Shown here: one piece after another, positions 8,781-17,100 of the stretch | Layout: each line of letters begins with the position of its first letter | Numbering within the stretch: position 1 is the stretch's first letter | Made by a program: the position numbers and the translations under genes | From: Kangiella sp. TOML190 | GTDB lineage: Bacteria > Pseudomonadota > Gammaproteobacteria > Enterobacterales > Kangiellaceae | DNA length: 64,000 nucleotides | Reading direction: 5' to 3' | Assembly: GCF_023706045.1 (NCBI RefSeq) | Contig: NZ_BQYL01000001.1 | Coordinates: 1,054,001 to 1,118,000 of the forward strand | Notes under the pieces: generated by a model | Database searches by the model: none | Seen by the model: only the letters and a program-made list of their open reading frames with translations | What the model was told of the DNA's origin: nothing

Positions 8781-9701
8781 ATGAGTGAACAAACAACCAA
8801 TAGTGAATACGGAAACTATTATGTTCCAGAGCAAAGCAAGCTACCCATAATCGGCTCTGTCGGTTTATTTGTAACTGCCTTCGGCGCAGGAAGCATGATC
8901 AATGGGGATTCGTATGGCGGTGCTGTTTTAGCTTTAGGTATTCTAATATTAGTGGGAATGCTGTCGACTTGGTGGCGCAGTACCATCAAAGAATCGATGG
9001 GCGGTTTATACAGCGCGCAAATGAGCCGCTCTTTCCGTCAAGGCATGATGTGGTTTATTACCTCGGAAGTGATGTTCTTCTTCGCTTTCTTTGGCGCTTT
9101 ATTCTACATTCGAGCCTTTGTACTACCCTTGTTGGGCGGTGACTTTAATGGCGCCTCAACCCACAACCAATTGTTTCCAGACTATACGCCGCAATGGCCA
9201 ATGACCGAAACTCCGGGTACGTTCGAGCCGAATGTTGGGGTAGGGCAAGTGGAGTCAGCAGTGGGAACCTGGAAAGCGATGGGTGCTTGGGGTTTGCCTG
9301 CGATCAACACTGCAATCCTTTTGACCTCTTCGTGGACGCTAACCATTGCTCACCATGCTTTACTTGAAAAAAATCGTCCAACCTTAATCGCTTTCACTTG
9401 GTTGACAGCGGCTTTAGGCGCGATCTTCTTAGGTTTGCAGGTATTTGAGTATTATGAAGCCTACGTACATTATGGCCTAACTTTAAAGAGTGGAGTCTAT
9501 GGCTCAACCTTTTTTATGCTAACCGGTTTCCACGGTATGCACGTTTTGGTGGGTACTATCTTCTTGATTGTGCTTTCGGTACGCTGCTCTAAAGGCCACT
9601 TTACGCCCAAAGATCACTTTGCATTTGAAGCCGGTGCTTGGTACTGGCACTTTGTTGATGTGGTATGGGTGTTCTTGTTTATTTTCGTTTACATGATGTA
9701 A
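8781..9701 (+). CDS. ctaE: Cytochrome c oxidase subunit III
   Basis: GGAGAAAC precedes ATG 8781. The 306-residue protein has seven predicted helices and the family segments Phe-Ile-Thr-Ser-Glu-Val-Met-Phe-Phe-Phe-Ala-Phe-Phe and Gly-Phe-His-Gly-Met-His-Val, and ends with Ala-Trp-Tyr-Trp-His-Phe-Val-Asp-Val-Val-Trp-Val. Subunit III stabilises the oxidase core. It is the last gene of the operon and is followed by a strong terminator. Confidence 0.96.
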   Translation: MSEQTTNSEYGNYYVPEQSKLPIIGSVGLFVTAFGAGSMINGDSYGGAVLALGILILVGMLSTWWRSTIKESMGGLYSAQMSRSFRQGMMWFITSEVMFFFAFFGALFYIRAFVLPLLGGDFNGASTHNQLFPDYTPQWPMTETPGTFEPNVGVGQVESAVGTWKAMGAWGLPAINTAILLTSSWTLTIAHHALLEKNRPTLIAFTWLTAALGAIFLGLQVFEYYEAYVHYGLTLKSGVYGSTFFMLTGFHGMHVLVGTIFLIVLSVRCSKGHFTPKDHFAFEAGAWYWHFVDVVWVFLFIFVYMM

Positions 9702-9728
9702 CGCGAAAGTTAGCAAAAGACTGTGAAG

Positions 9729-9754
9729 AAACCGCCGATTGGCGGTTTTTTTTT
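9729..9754 (+). terminator. rho-independent terminator of the oxidase operon
   Basis: An 8-bp stem (AAACCGCC / GGCGGTTT) with a GATT loop runs into a T tract of nine bases, 28 bp after ctaE. Confidence 0.92.
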
Positions 9755-9801
9755 GCCTCTGGTTAACGGTATAGTAGTTATATAAACAAAAAGGGACTGT
9801 C

Positions 9802-11445
9802 TTGAGTAAAGTATATCCAGTTGGGATTTTATTGATGTTAGGCGTTGGCTTGTCGCTAGTAGCTGCAGCTATGGTAGCAACAAGTCAGGTATCTTTAGCT
9901 GAAAATAAATCGACTTTGGTTATAGACGAGCGCGCGGAAACGGCTAGTTTCACAATAGCCTCGATCGAGGTTGTGGTTAATCCAATTTTCGACTTGGAGC
10001 AAGATGATGGCTGGATTTACCGGACTGCCAATAAGTTGCATATTGATACCAAGCCAAAGATTATCCTTCGCTTATTGCCGTTTCGAGAGGGGCAAACTGT
10101 TAACCAGAAGCAGTTACAAGAAGCTGAGCGTATTTTAAGGCGGCAGAAATTCTTACGCGAAGCGAAAATTGTGGCAAAAACCGATCCCCTAAAGGGCACT
10201 GCTCAACTGCAGGTACAGACTTGGGAGAATTGGACTCTCTTTCCTACTTTTAGTTTTAAGAGTGAAGGCGGAGAGGATGATCTAAGCTACGGTATTAAGG
10301 ACGACAACTTCTTAGGTTTAGGAATTGGCGCAGATCTGATTTATTTTTCTGAGGAAGATCGCTCCGGCTATGTGCTGAGTTTATCTTCTGAGGCTATTAA
10401 CGAAGATTATTTAAGGGCGAGTATTCGGCTAGCCGATAACTCTGACGGTGAGCGAGTAGCGATTAAGTTGGATAAGCCGTTTTATCGATTAGACGAGCGC
10501 CATGCGGCGGGAGTGGCACTGGATAGCCACCGACAGGAAGTAAGGATTGACGCCAATGAGCAAGAGGTCAATCGTTTCGATAGCAACCGCCAGTTTTCAC
10601 AAGCTTTTTTTGGCTACTCAACGGGAATTACAGATAAAGGTATTTTCCGTTGGTTAGGCGGAATTACTCATGATAAGTACGACTTTGATCCTTTGACCAG
10701 CACCAGTGTCTTGCCAGAAAATCGTGACTTAACCTACCCATGGTTAGCCTTTAGTTATCAGCAAGATAAATTTACCACCACTAAAAATTTATATTTATTG
10801 GCAAAAACTGAAGACGTTCAGTTGGGTTGGCATCACTATCTGCAGTTGGGTTATAACCTTGAGACATCATATCGCGATGGTGGTTTAGTGTGGCAGCTCG
10901 ATAGCGGCTACTTCGGAGTTTGGAATCAGCAGCATTGGTATCGCTATGGCTTAAGCGGTAATGGAGTGCACAGCTCTGATGATATTTCCAATAGTTACTT
11001 TTCCATTTTCTACGAGCACTTCTACCGTACTAATGCTTTCCGAAGTTGGTACTTAAAAGCGCAATATTCTGGAGCTGATAACCCTTATGTTGATCGCCCT
11101 TTGTCTTTGGGAGGGGAAACGGGGTTACGAGGTTATCCCAATGAATACCAGCATGGAAAACGACAATGGCTCATCAACCTTGAAAAGCGATTCTACCCAG
11201 ATATTAATATCTACAAGCTCGCTGACGTGGCGTTCGTTGGTTTTATTGACGTTGGTAGAAATTTTGGTGAAACGCCGTATCCTAATCAAGAAAATTCGGC
11301 ATTGGCAAGTGCAGGGCTGGGATTACGGTTATTCCTCACTCGCTCAAGCGGCCGCAACGTGATTAATATAAACTTTTCTCAGCCGCTCAATTCAGACTTT
11401 GTAAAAGACTTCGACGTTAGTGTGATTGTACGAACGCGTTTTTAA
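9802..11445 (+). CDS. BamA/Omp85-like outer-membrane protein with POTRA-like domain
   Basis: The frame begins at TTG 9802, supported by AAGGGA 5 nt upstream. The 547-residue protein has a signal peptide (about 1-33), one POTRA-like domain (about 50-135, with Gly-Gln-x-Val-Asn-x-x-x-Leu-x-x-Ala-Glu-x-Ile-Leu) and a C-terminal barrel. A Leu-Gly-Gly-Glu-x-Gly-Leu-Arg-Gly-Tyr segment is the conserved barrel motif of surface-antigen (Omp85) proteins, and the chain ends in Arg-Thr-Arg-Phe. It is shorter than BamA and has fewer POTRA domains, so a specialised member is likely. Substrate is unknown. Confidence 0.8.
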   Translation: MSKVYPVGILLMLGVGLSLVAAAMVATSQVSLAENKSTLVIDERAETASFTIASIEVVVNPIFDLEQDDGWIYRTANKLHIDTKPKIILRLLPFREGQTVNQKQLQEAERILRRQKFLREAKIVAKTDPLKGTAQLQVQTWENWTLFPTFSFKSEGGEDDLSYGIKDDNFLGLGIGADLIYFSEEDRSGYVLSLSSEAINEDYLRASIRLADNSDGERVAIKLDKPFYRLDERHAAGVALDSHRQEVRIDANEQEVNRFDSNRQFSQAFFGYSTGITDKGIFRWLGGITHDKYDFDPLTSTSVLPENRDLTYPWLAFSYQQDKFTTTKNLYLLAKTEDVQLGWHHYLQLGYNLETSYRDGGLVWQLDSGYFGVWNQQHWYRYGLSGNGVHSSDDISNSYFSIFYEHFYRTNAFRSWYLKAQYSGADNPYVDRPLSLGGETGLRGYPNEYQHGKRQWLINLEKRFYPDINIYKLADVAFVGFIDVGRNFGETPYPNQENSALASAGLGLRLFLTRSSGRNVININFSQPLNSDFVKDFDVSVIVRTRF

Positions 11446-11653
11446 TGTAAAACTATTTTTTTATTTACATTTCTTCACACAATCCACCTAAATTCCGGGA
11501 AACTTCAAGAAGCGTCACTTTCGACACAGTTGGTAACATCCCCTGACATCAATTTCTACTGCAATAGCGTCTAATCATTATAGTAAAACAATTTTTGTGG
11601 TGTGTTTTTTCTGGTATGAACCAATAGTGGCCAAGAGGCAAAGGGGTATTAAT

Positions 11654-11815
11654 ATGGCAACCATCGATAGTGATTCGAAAGCAAGGCTAGTGAAATATGT
11701 AGATCATAATGAGCAAGAGAGTCTAGATAACGAAGATATTTTCTTAGATTTATGTCGAGTTTTGTTAGTGATGTTAGTGGTCTTTGCGTTAGTTTACGGC
11801 GTTTGGTTCGCCTAG
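11654..11815 (+). CDS. Small single-pass membrane protein, 53 residues
   Basis: ATG 11654 is preceded by AAGGGG with 7 nt spacing, so it is preferred over the upstream in-frame start at 11597. The product has a charged N-terminal half (many Asp/Glu and Lys/Arg) and one hydrophobic helix near the C-terminus (about residues 32-51). Its stop overlaps the 3' end of the convergent heptosyltransferase gene by 4 bp. No family is recognised and no function is assigned. Confidence 0.6.
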   Translation: MATIDSDSKARLVKYVDHNEQESLDNEDIFLDLCRVLLVMLVVFALVYGVWFA

Positions 11816-12873
11816 GACTCGTTGTGTAAAACCTTGTCGATTAGGGTTTTGACTTGCTGCTCGCTAATGTGCGCCATCAGTTGCTCACCTTTAAGACGCA
11901 GTCCCCACTCGAGTTGCTCTGCGGGTCGGTCAAATTGAACTTGGGCTAAAGGGCTATAGGCATCGGCCACCAGCTCAAGAGATAGATAAGGGCCTGTGCG
12001 ACGAGGGTTACTGTGGGCATATAAACCTATCACAGGGGTGGCTTGAGTGACTGCCATATGAGCAGGGCCTGAATCGGGAGCTATTACAAGCTCTGCTTGT
12101 TTAAGCGTAACTAGTAACTGTTGCAAATTAGTTTTGCCAGCCAAATTAGCAGGCTGAGTTTCACAACAAGCAAGGATCGCTTCTACTAATTGAGTTTCTC
12201 TGATTGCTGGACTGGCGGTTAATAGCACCGGAAATCCTAAGGTTTGGCAATAATCGGCAATAGCAGCATAACGTTGCGGCAACCAATCGCGTTCGGCCTT
12301 GCTGGCGGCAGGTGAAATGACTACATAGGGTTGTTTCGGGAGCTGTTTTTCCCCCCAGCCTAGGGTTGTAGTGCTAACCGGTAGCTGCCAACATGGCGCT
12401 GAATCTGGAACACCAATTGCTCTTGCGAAATCGCGAAATCCATCTAAAACATGAAAGCCTTTTTCATTTTCGATATGACGATTCACAAACAGTGAGTGTA
12501 ATTCTTTTGAGCGCTGTTTAGAGAAACCTAACTTAATTTTCGCTGGTATAAAAGCTGCGGCTAAGTTGGCACGAAAAGCTAGCTGCATTTGCAGTAAAAT
12601 GTCGAATCGTTGTCCCTTTAACGTTTTTCGTAACTCTTTTCGTAATTGTGAATAAGCTTTTAATCCTTGCGCTTTATCGAATACTACAAAGTTGATATTT
12701 GCAGCATTTTTCAAGAGTTGGTATTCAATTTTTCCGATAATCCAAGTGATTTCTGCTTGCGGATAGTGCTGTTGGATCGCTTGAACGCTGGAGAGTGCGT
12801 GACAGACATCGCCAATCGCGGATAAGCGTAAAATGCAGATCTTGGGATTGCTTGGTAATGAAATCTTGGTCAT
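11812..12873 (-). CDS. Glycosyltransferase family 9 (LPS heptosyltransferase-like)
   Basis: The start is placed at ATG 12873 (Met-Thr-Lys-Ile-Ser), giving 353 residues. An upstream in-frame start at 12936 would overlap the divergent kinase promoter. The N-terminus has Ile-Leu-Arg-Leu-Ser-Ala-Ile-Gly-Asp-Val-Cys-His, and the C-terminal half has Ala-Pro-Asp-Ser-Gly-Pro-Ala-His-Met-Ala, both signatures of ADP-heptose:LPS heptosyltransferases. It would transfer heptose to the inner core of lipopolysaccharide at the cytoplasmic face. It is divergent from kdkA and paralogous to the gene at 21819-22859. Acceptor position (I, II or other) cannot be fixed from sequence. Confidence 0.85.
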   Translation of the reverse strand: MTKISLPSNPKICILRLSAIGDVCHALSSVQAIQQHYPQAEITWIIGKIEYQLLKNAANINFVVFDKAQGLKAYSQLRKELRKTLKGQRFDILLQMQLAFRANLAAAFIPAKIKLGFSKQRSKELHSLFVNRHIENEKGFHVLDGFRDFARAIGVPDSAPCWQLPVSTTTLGWGEKQLPKQPYVVISPAASKAERDWLPQRYAAIADYCQTLGFPVLLTASPAIRETQLVEAILACCETQPANLAGKTNLQQLLVTLKQAELVIAPDSGPAHMAVTQATPVIGLYAHSNPRRTGPYLSLELVADAYSPLAQVQFDRPAEQLEWGLRLKGEQLMAHISEQQVKTLIDKVLHNES

Positions 12874-12886
12874 GGCGCCAACAGAT

Positions 12887-12916
12887 TTGAGACTTGCTTG
12901 AATTTTAAGGTATAGT
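12887..12916 (+). promoter_or_regulatory. candidate sigma-70 promoter of kdkA
   Basis: TTGAGA (12887-12892) and TATAGT (12911-12916) are spaced by 18 bp and lie 33 bp before the kdkA start. Confidence 0.5.
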
Positions 12917-12948
12917 GGCGGATAAACCAAATTCAATATCGCATTCTT

Positions 12949-13665
12949 TTGAAAGTCGTTAAATTAAATGAAAAAGAATGGTTGGTAACGGAAAAAAAAT
13001 ACCGATCAATAGTGACTAGGGACTGGTTTGATCCCAACTATTGGCAGCAACAAGATGCAATAGATGGACAATCCTTGGGTCGTGGTACCACTTACCTCTT
13101 TTCACACCTTAACAAAGGTTATGTGCTGCGGCATTATCGTCGTGGCGGTTTGGTGGGTAAAGTTATTGAGAAAAGTTATCTTTTTAATGGGATCCAAGTT
13201 ACCCGTGCTTATCGAGAACTAAAGTTATTAAAGGCACTTCGGAAAAAGAAGTTGCCTGTACCTAAACCAGTCGCCGCTTTCGTTCGGGTCGAGAATCTAC
13301 GCTATCAAGCAGCCATTGTTATTCGTCTGATTAAAAATGCGCAGGATTTATTTCACTACCTTCGACAAAAACCGCTTTCAGAAGATCAGTGGCAGCAAGT
13401 TGGCGCTATGATTAAGCAATTTCACGAGCAAGGTTTAGATCACGCCGATCTGAATATCCATAATATTATGCTTAACGCAAAAGGAAAATTTTGGTTAATT
13501 GATTTCGATAAAAGCGAATTGATACGGCCTAATCATCCGCGTTTAGGGAAAAATTTACAGCGTTTATTACGCTCTCTACGCAAAGAAAAGGAAAAGCACC
13601 CTGATTTTCAATGGCAAGAATCTGACTGGGCAGCGTTGCTGCTTGGTTATCACGAGCAGCAGTAA
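12949..13665 (+). CDS. kdkA: 3-deoxy-D-manno-octulosonic acid kinase
   Basis: The 238-residue protein carries the Kdo/WaaP kinase fold: a Gly-Arg-Gly-Thr-Thr-Tyr glycine-rich segment, an Arg-His-Tyr-Arg-Arg-Gly-Gly motif, the catalytic Asp-His-Ala-Asp-Leu-Asn-Ile-His-Asn-Ile-Met-Leu loop and the metal-binding Ile-Asp-Phe-Asp-Lys-Ser. It phosphorylates Kdo in the lipopolysaccharide inner core at the inner membrane. The start is TTG 12949 without a strong ribosome binding site, so the exact N-terminus is uncertain. It is divergent from a heptosyltransferase gene, consistent with a core-biosynthesis pair. Confidence 0.9.
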   Translation: MKVVKLNEKEWLVTEKKYRSIVTRDWFDPNYWQQQDAIDGQSLGRGTTYLFSHLNKGYVLRHYRRGGLVGKVIEKSYLFNGIQVTRAYRELKLLKALRKKKLPVPKPVAAFVRVENLRYQAAIVIRLIKNAQDLFHYLRQKPLSEDQWQQVGAMIKQFHEQGLDHADLNIHNIMLNAKGKFWLIDFDKSELIRPNHPRLGKNLQRLLRSLRKEKEKHPDFQWQESDWAALLLGYHEQQ

Positions 13666-13770
13666 CCCACCGCGATATTCATCCTAGCAAGAGTTTGTTA
13701 GCACAAGTTTTGTAACAACTCTTAGCTTTGGTTGACGGAAAAGTAGCGGTAAGCACTTTACACTGCAGTT

Positions 13771-14736
13771 ATGGAAAACACTAAAGTAACATTCAAGTCC
13801 TCAAAGCGCTCGCTAAGACTAAAGACTTTCTTGCTGATAGGGCTACTCAGTCTTTTAATACCGAATTTGATCCGTGCGGAAAGCTTGCGCGTCAAGAACA
13901 GTCGGCTGGAGGTTAGTTTTTCCGGAAGCTTCAACCAAGAACAACGTCAGATGCTGCTCGGTTGGATCAAGGAAATGGCAACTTCTGTGACTGACATTTA
14001 TGGTGAGTTTCCGCTGGATAGAGCCAAAGTCAAATTGGTGCGTAGTTATTCTTGGCGCGAGCCTGTGCCTTGGGGCGAAGTTCAGCGATGGCAACAAAGT
14101 CAGGTGGTCTTGCACGTCAATCCGGAGTTTGGTTATCAGCGAGTAAGGGGCGACTGGACTGCAGTGCACGAAATGAGCCATTTGCTATTGCCTTATGCGG
14201 GCGAGCGTGGACGCTGGTTGTCTGAGGGGCTCGCGAGTTATTATCAAAATATTGCGCGTGGTAATTCTGGGCTTTTATCGGAAAAAGAAACTTGGCAAAA
14301 ACTGTTTCATGGCTTTCGACGAGGAGAAAGGAGCAGCAAACGTTATCCGCAACCGCTATCGAAAGTGACCCGTCGCAGAGGCAGCACCATGCGCATTTAT
14401 TGGAGTGGCGCAGCTTACTTTCTAAAAGTAGATTTAGCACTGCGCCAAGCTTCTAATGGAAACCAGTCCTTACCAACGGTGCTTAAACAGTACAAAGATT
14501 GTTGTTTGCCAAACCATCGACCAACTTCGGCTCTGAGTATTGTGAGTAAGTTGGACGAATTATCCGGGACGGGTATTTTTTCAAAAGAGTATGAACAAAT
14601 AATTCATAGCAAAGTGTTTCCGGATTATCGGTCGGCGTTTGAAGATTTAGGCATAAAATTGGGCTGGGGCGGAGTATCCTTTACTGTTGATCCAACTAAA
14701 GAGCAACTCAGACGCGCGATAGTTAAATCTGACTAA
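13771..14736 (+). CDS. Exported gluzincin-type metallopeptidase-like protein
   Basis: This 321-residue protein has a hydrophobic N-terminal export signal (about 18-36, ending Arg-Ala-Glu) and a zinc-peptidase motif His-Glu-Met-Ser-His (133-137) with a candidate third ligand Glu152 in Trp-Leu-Ser-Glu-Gly-Leu-Ala-Ser-Tyr. That layout matches the peptidase MA / M1-M61 clan, although the spacing to the distal Glu is short. A Cys-Cys pair occurs near residue 248. Active-site residues are intact, so it may be catalytic in the periplasm. Substrate unknown. Its 3' end nearly abuts that of the convergent DUF3667 gene. Confidence 0.7.
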   Translation: MENTKVTFKSSKRSLRLKTFLLIGLLSLLIPNLIRAESLRVKNSRLEVSFSGSFNQEQRQMLLGWIKEMATSVTDIYGEFPLDRAKVKLVRSYSWREPVPWGEVQRWQQSQVVLHVNPEFGYQRVRGDWTAVHEMSHLLLPYAGERGRWLSEGLASYYQNIARGNSGLLSEKETWQKLFHGFRRGERSSKRYPQPLSKVTRRRGSTMRIYWSGAAYFLKVDLALRQASNGNQSLPTVLKQYKDCCLPNHRPTSALSIVSKLDELSGTGIFSKEYEQIIHSKVFPDYRSAFEDLGIKLGWGGVSFTVDPTKEQLRRAIVKSD

Positions 14737-14737
14737 G

Positions 14738-15853
14738 CTATCCTAATAAAATCCCCACTAGTGCAGTGCACAGCAGAATGATACAAATTAGGACTATGTA
14801 GATAAGCCCAAATAAGCTAAAGCGCCATAATGTCGCCCACCAGCCGCGCTGATAAAACCATTTTTGCGATAAAAACAGATAAACGATAATGCCTATGCCG
14901 AAGATTTCTTCCACCGGAATTATTTGTAGGCTTGTTACGGCTGTTGCCAATTGATACCAGCCTAAATACATCAAAATAGCCGCAAACATAAAGCTGTGGC
15001 TGTGCATTAATAAAACCAGATGTTCTACATAGAGTCGTCTTGATAAGAAGTAGAAAACACCAAGAAATAAGGCAAGTAAGGGTAAGGATAGGAAGAATGT
15101 CTGTGGGATTAGCTCGATGGCTTTTTGGGCTAAGGATAATCCCCATTGTTTCTTGGCGCTTTTTTGCTCATCTTTCGGCAGATATAAAATATTTGCGTAG
15201 GACTGACACAGCTCTTCCGCGCCTTGATCGAACTGCCGATCTAACCATCCTGGCCAGAGGTTAACAAACTCAGCGGGGTCTCTCATACAGCCATGTTGGC
15301 TGCTGAAGTCGGTATCGCCAGACACTGTAATTTGAACTCCTTGGTCATCTGGTTTTCCGTCCGTTTGTTGATTAGCTTCTGTTGGATCAGTATTTTCTGA
15401 TTTAAGATCTTCTTTGATACCTTGCGCTACTTGCTCAATAATAGCTTTGGCTTGCTCTGAATCGACTTCTTGTTTGGCTTCTTGCAATTCGGCGAGGGCT
15501 TGAGCTTTTTGCTCTTGGCTCGCTTGCGGACTAATATCCTCGATCTCGATTTCAGTAACGTTAAAGCCACCAAACTTAGTCAGCACAAAAAAGATAATTG
15601 ATAGCAGCAGATAAAGTCGAATTGGGGTTATGTAGTGATTTTTATGATGTGAATTGGCAAAATAATCCAGACTTAAAGCCGCAGGTTTACACAGTTTGGC
15701 TGCAGTTTTATAAATTTTAGAGTCATAACCAAGCCAATCTTCCACAAATTCTACGAATAGCTCTTTTAAACTGCGATTGGGACGAAAATTCTTTTGTCCG
15801 CATTGACCACAATATTTCTTGGGTTTGGTTAGCTTTGAAGATTCTTGGCTCAT
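14738..15853 (-). CDS. DUF3667-domain membrane protein
   Basis: The 371-residue protein begins with a Cys-Gly-Gln-Cys-Gly knuckle (Cys15, Cys18) followed by the DUF3667 segment (Arg-Ser-Leu-Lys-Glu-Leu-Phe-x-Glu-Phe and Thr-Pro-Ile-Arg-Leu-Tyr-Leu-Leu-Leu-Ser). One membrane helix (about 80-97) precedes a long Glu/Gln-rich soluble loop (about 105-180). Four or so further helices make up the C-terminal half. The function of DUF3667 proteins is unknown. No operon partner is evident. Confidence 0.75.
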   Translation of the reverse strand: MSQESSKLTKPKKYCGQCGQKNFRPNRSLKELFVEFVEDWLGYDSKIYKTAAKLCKPAALSLDYFANSHHKNHYITPIRLYLLLSIIFFVLTKFGGFNVTEIEIEDISPQASQEQKAQALAELQEAKQEVDSEQAKAIIEQVAQGIKEDLKSENTDPTEANQQTDGKPDDQGVQITVSGDTDFSSQHGCMRDPAEFVNLWPGWLDRQFDQGAEELCQSYANILYLPKDEQKSAKKQWGLSLAQKAIELIPQTFFLSLPLLALFLGVFYFLSRRLYVEHLVLLMHSHSFMFAAILMYLGWYQLATAVTSLQIIPVEEIFGIGIIVYLFLSQKWFYQRGWWATLWRFSLFGLIYIVLICIILLCTALVGILLG

Positions 15854-15919
15854 TTCTTATGGGGCAAGTTAGGCTGCAAGCAAAGATAAATGATTTTAGC
15901 TAATACTAGAGTAAATCAA

Positions 15920-16141
15920 TTAGTTAGGCAAAAGTTGCGTCCGCAAATCGATAATTCCAAAATAATGCAATGCTATCACTCCCAAAAACAGCAAAGTGCT
16001 TAAGCCAATACGCCATTTCAGCGATTTTAATAATTCTTTGCTGGATTCCGGATCGCCTTTGCTTAGGAAGAAAAGTCCGCGAAAAAGGCTGAATAAAATA
16101 GCCAGCATGAATATAATTACCACAAGTTTTAACCAGTCCAT
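15920..16141 (-). CDS. DUF2909-type twin-transmembrane protein
   Basis: ATG 16141 (Met-Asp-Trp-Leu-Lys) is preferred, with GGGA upstream, giving 73 residues. The protein has two membrane helices separated by a short loop with Lys-Gly-Asp-Pro-Glu-Ser-Ser. Small DUF2909 proteins commonly sit beside SURF1 in gammaproteobacterial oxidase clusters, and here the gene is divergent from the SURF1 gene. A role in oxidase assembly is suggested by context only. Confidence 0.65.
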   Translation of the reverse strand: MDWLKLVVIIFMLAILFSLFRGLFFLSKGDPESSKELLKSLKWRIGLSTLLFLGVIALHYFGIIDLRTQLLPN

Positions 16142-16246
16142 AGGGTTTCCCAATTGGTTTTTGTCAAAAGTAATGAATAGCAAAAATTATACGCTAAATA
16201 TGGCGGGAATCCGACTACTAGGCGCTAACAAGGCTAAAGGTATCCG

Positions 16247-17050
16247 TTGAGCGAATCTTTGAAGTATACAATCCTCGAAAAACCCTTATTTCGGCTTAAG
16301 CTAGGGACATTCAATTTTGCCCCAAGACTTATCCCAACGCTGATGGTGTTGCTATTGCTACCAGTATTGCTGCGGTTGGGCTGGTGGCAGCTCGACAGGG
16401 CGCAAGAAAAACGTGATTTAACCGTTAATTTGCAAGCTAAGGCGACTCAAGAGCCGATGGGTTTAGTGCAAGCTTTGGCTTCAAGCCAACCGGATCAGAC
16501 GCCAGTGGTGATCTTAGGTCAGCCTTTGAACCAATTCTTTTTGGTTATCGATAACCAGAAGCAAGGCAATCGATTAGGTTACGAAGTTTTAGCGTTATTC
16601 CAGCCTGAAAATTATCAGCAGCCAGTGCTCGTTAGTCGGGGATGGTTGCCGCGAAAGGACTTTTATCAGAAAGTGCCAGAGATACCCGAATTTAAAGATC
16701 CGATTATCAAAGGTAGCTTGTATTTTTCCAAGGGTGCTAATGCGGTGGTGGCAGCTAATGCCCAGTGGGAAAATTTTGATAGTCATTACTTGATTGGGCA
16801 GTTTGATATGCAAACAGTTAAGGAAAAAGTGGCGCAAATGGGGTATCATATCGCGCCTTTTGTGGTGCGCCAGCAGGCTGAGCCAGATTCGCCTTTTGTC
16901 CGTTATTGGCCTTTGATGGCTAGCCCGCCGCAGAAGCATACTGCTTATGCGGTGCAATGGTTTGGAATGGCGCTGGCGGTGTTGATTATTTTTATAGTAG
17001 TCAATAGTAAGCGAGTGAGGCATTCCAAAGAAGATACAGCTAAAAGTTAG
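16247..17050 (+). CDS. SURF1-family oxidase assembly protein
   Basis: The start is TTG 16247 with AAAGG 6 nt upstream. The 267-residue protein has the SURF1 layout: an N-terminal membrane helix ending in Leu-Gly-x-Trp-Gln-Leu-x-Arg-Ala-x-x-Lys (here Leu-Gly-Trp-Trp-Gln-Leu-Asp-Arg-Ala), a periplasmic domain with Val-Ser-Arg-Gly-Trp-Leu-Pro, and a C-terminal helix preceded by His-Thr-Ala-Tyr-Ala-Val-Gln-Trp-Phe. SURF1 helps insert haem a into subunit I. It heads the assembly gene run that continues to SCO. Confidence 0.92.
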   Translation: MSESLKYTILEKPLFRLKLGTFNFAPRLIPTLMVLLLLPVLLRLGWWQLDRAQEKRDLTVNLQAKATQEPMGLVQALASSQPDQTPVVILGQPLNQFFLVIDNQKQGNRLGYEVLALFQPENYQQPVLVSRGWLPRKDFYQKVPEIPEFKDPIIKGSLYFSKGANAVVAANAQWENFDSHYLIGQFDMQTVKEKVAQMGYHIAPFVVRQQAEPDSPFVRYWPLMASPPQKHTAYAVQWFGMALAVLIIFIVVNSKRVRHSKEDTAKS

Positions 17051-17100
17051 TACAGCTAAAAATATAGTGAAAAGTATAGAAATTAATAAGAGTTAACCTT

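Noticed and set aside
14117-14440. Minus-strand frames opposite the metallopeptidase gene
   Set aside because: They overlap the HEMSH region of the plus-strand gene, which is convincing, and show no known motifs.
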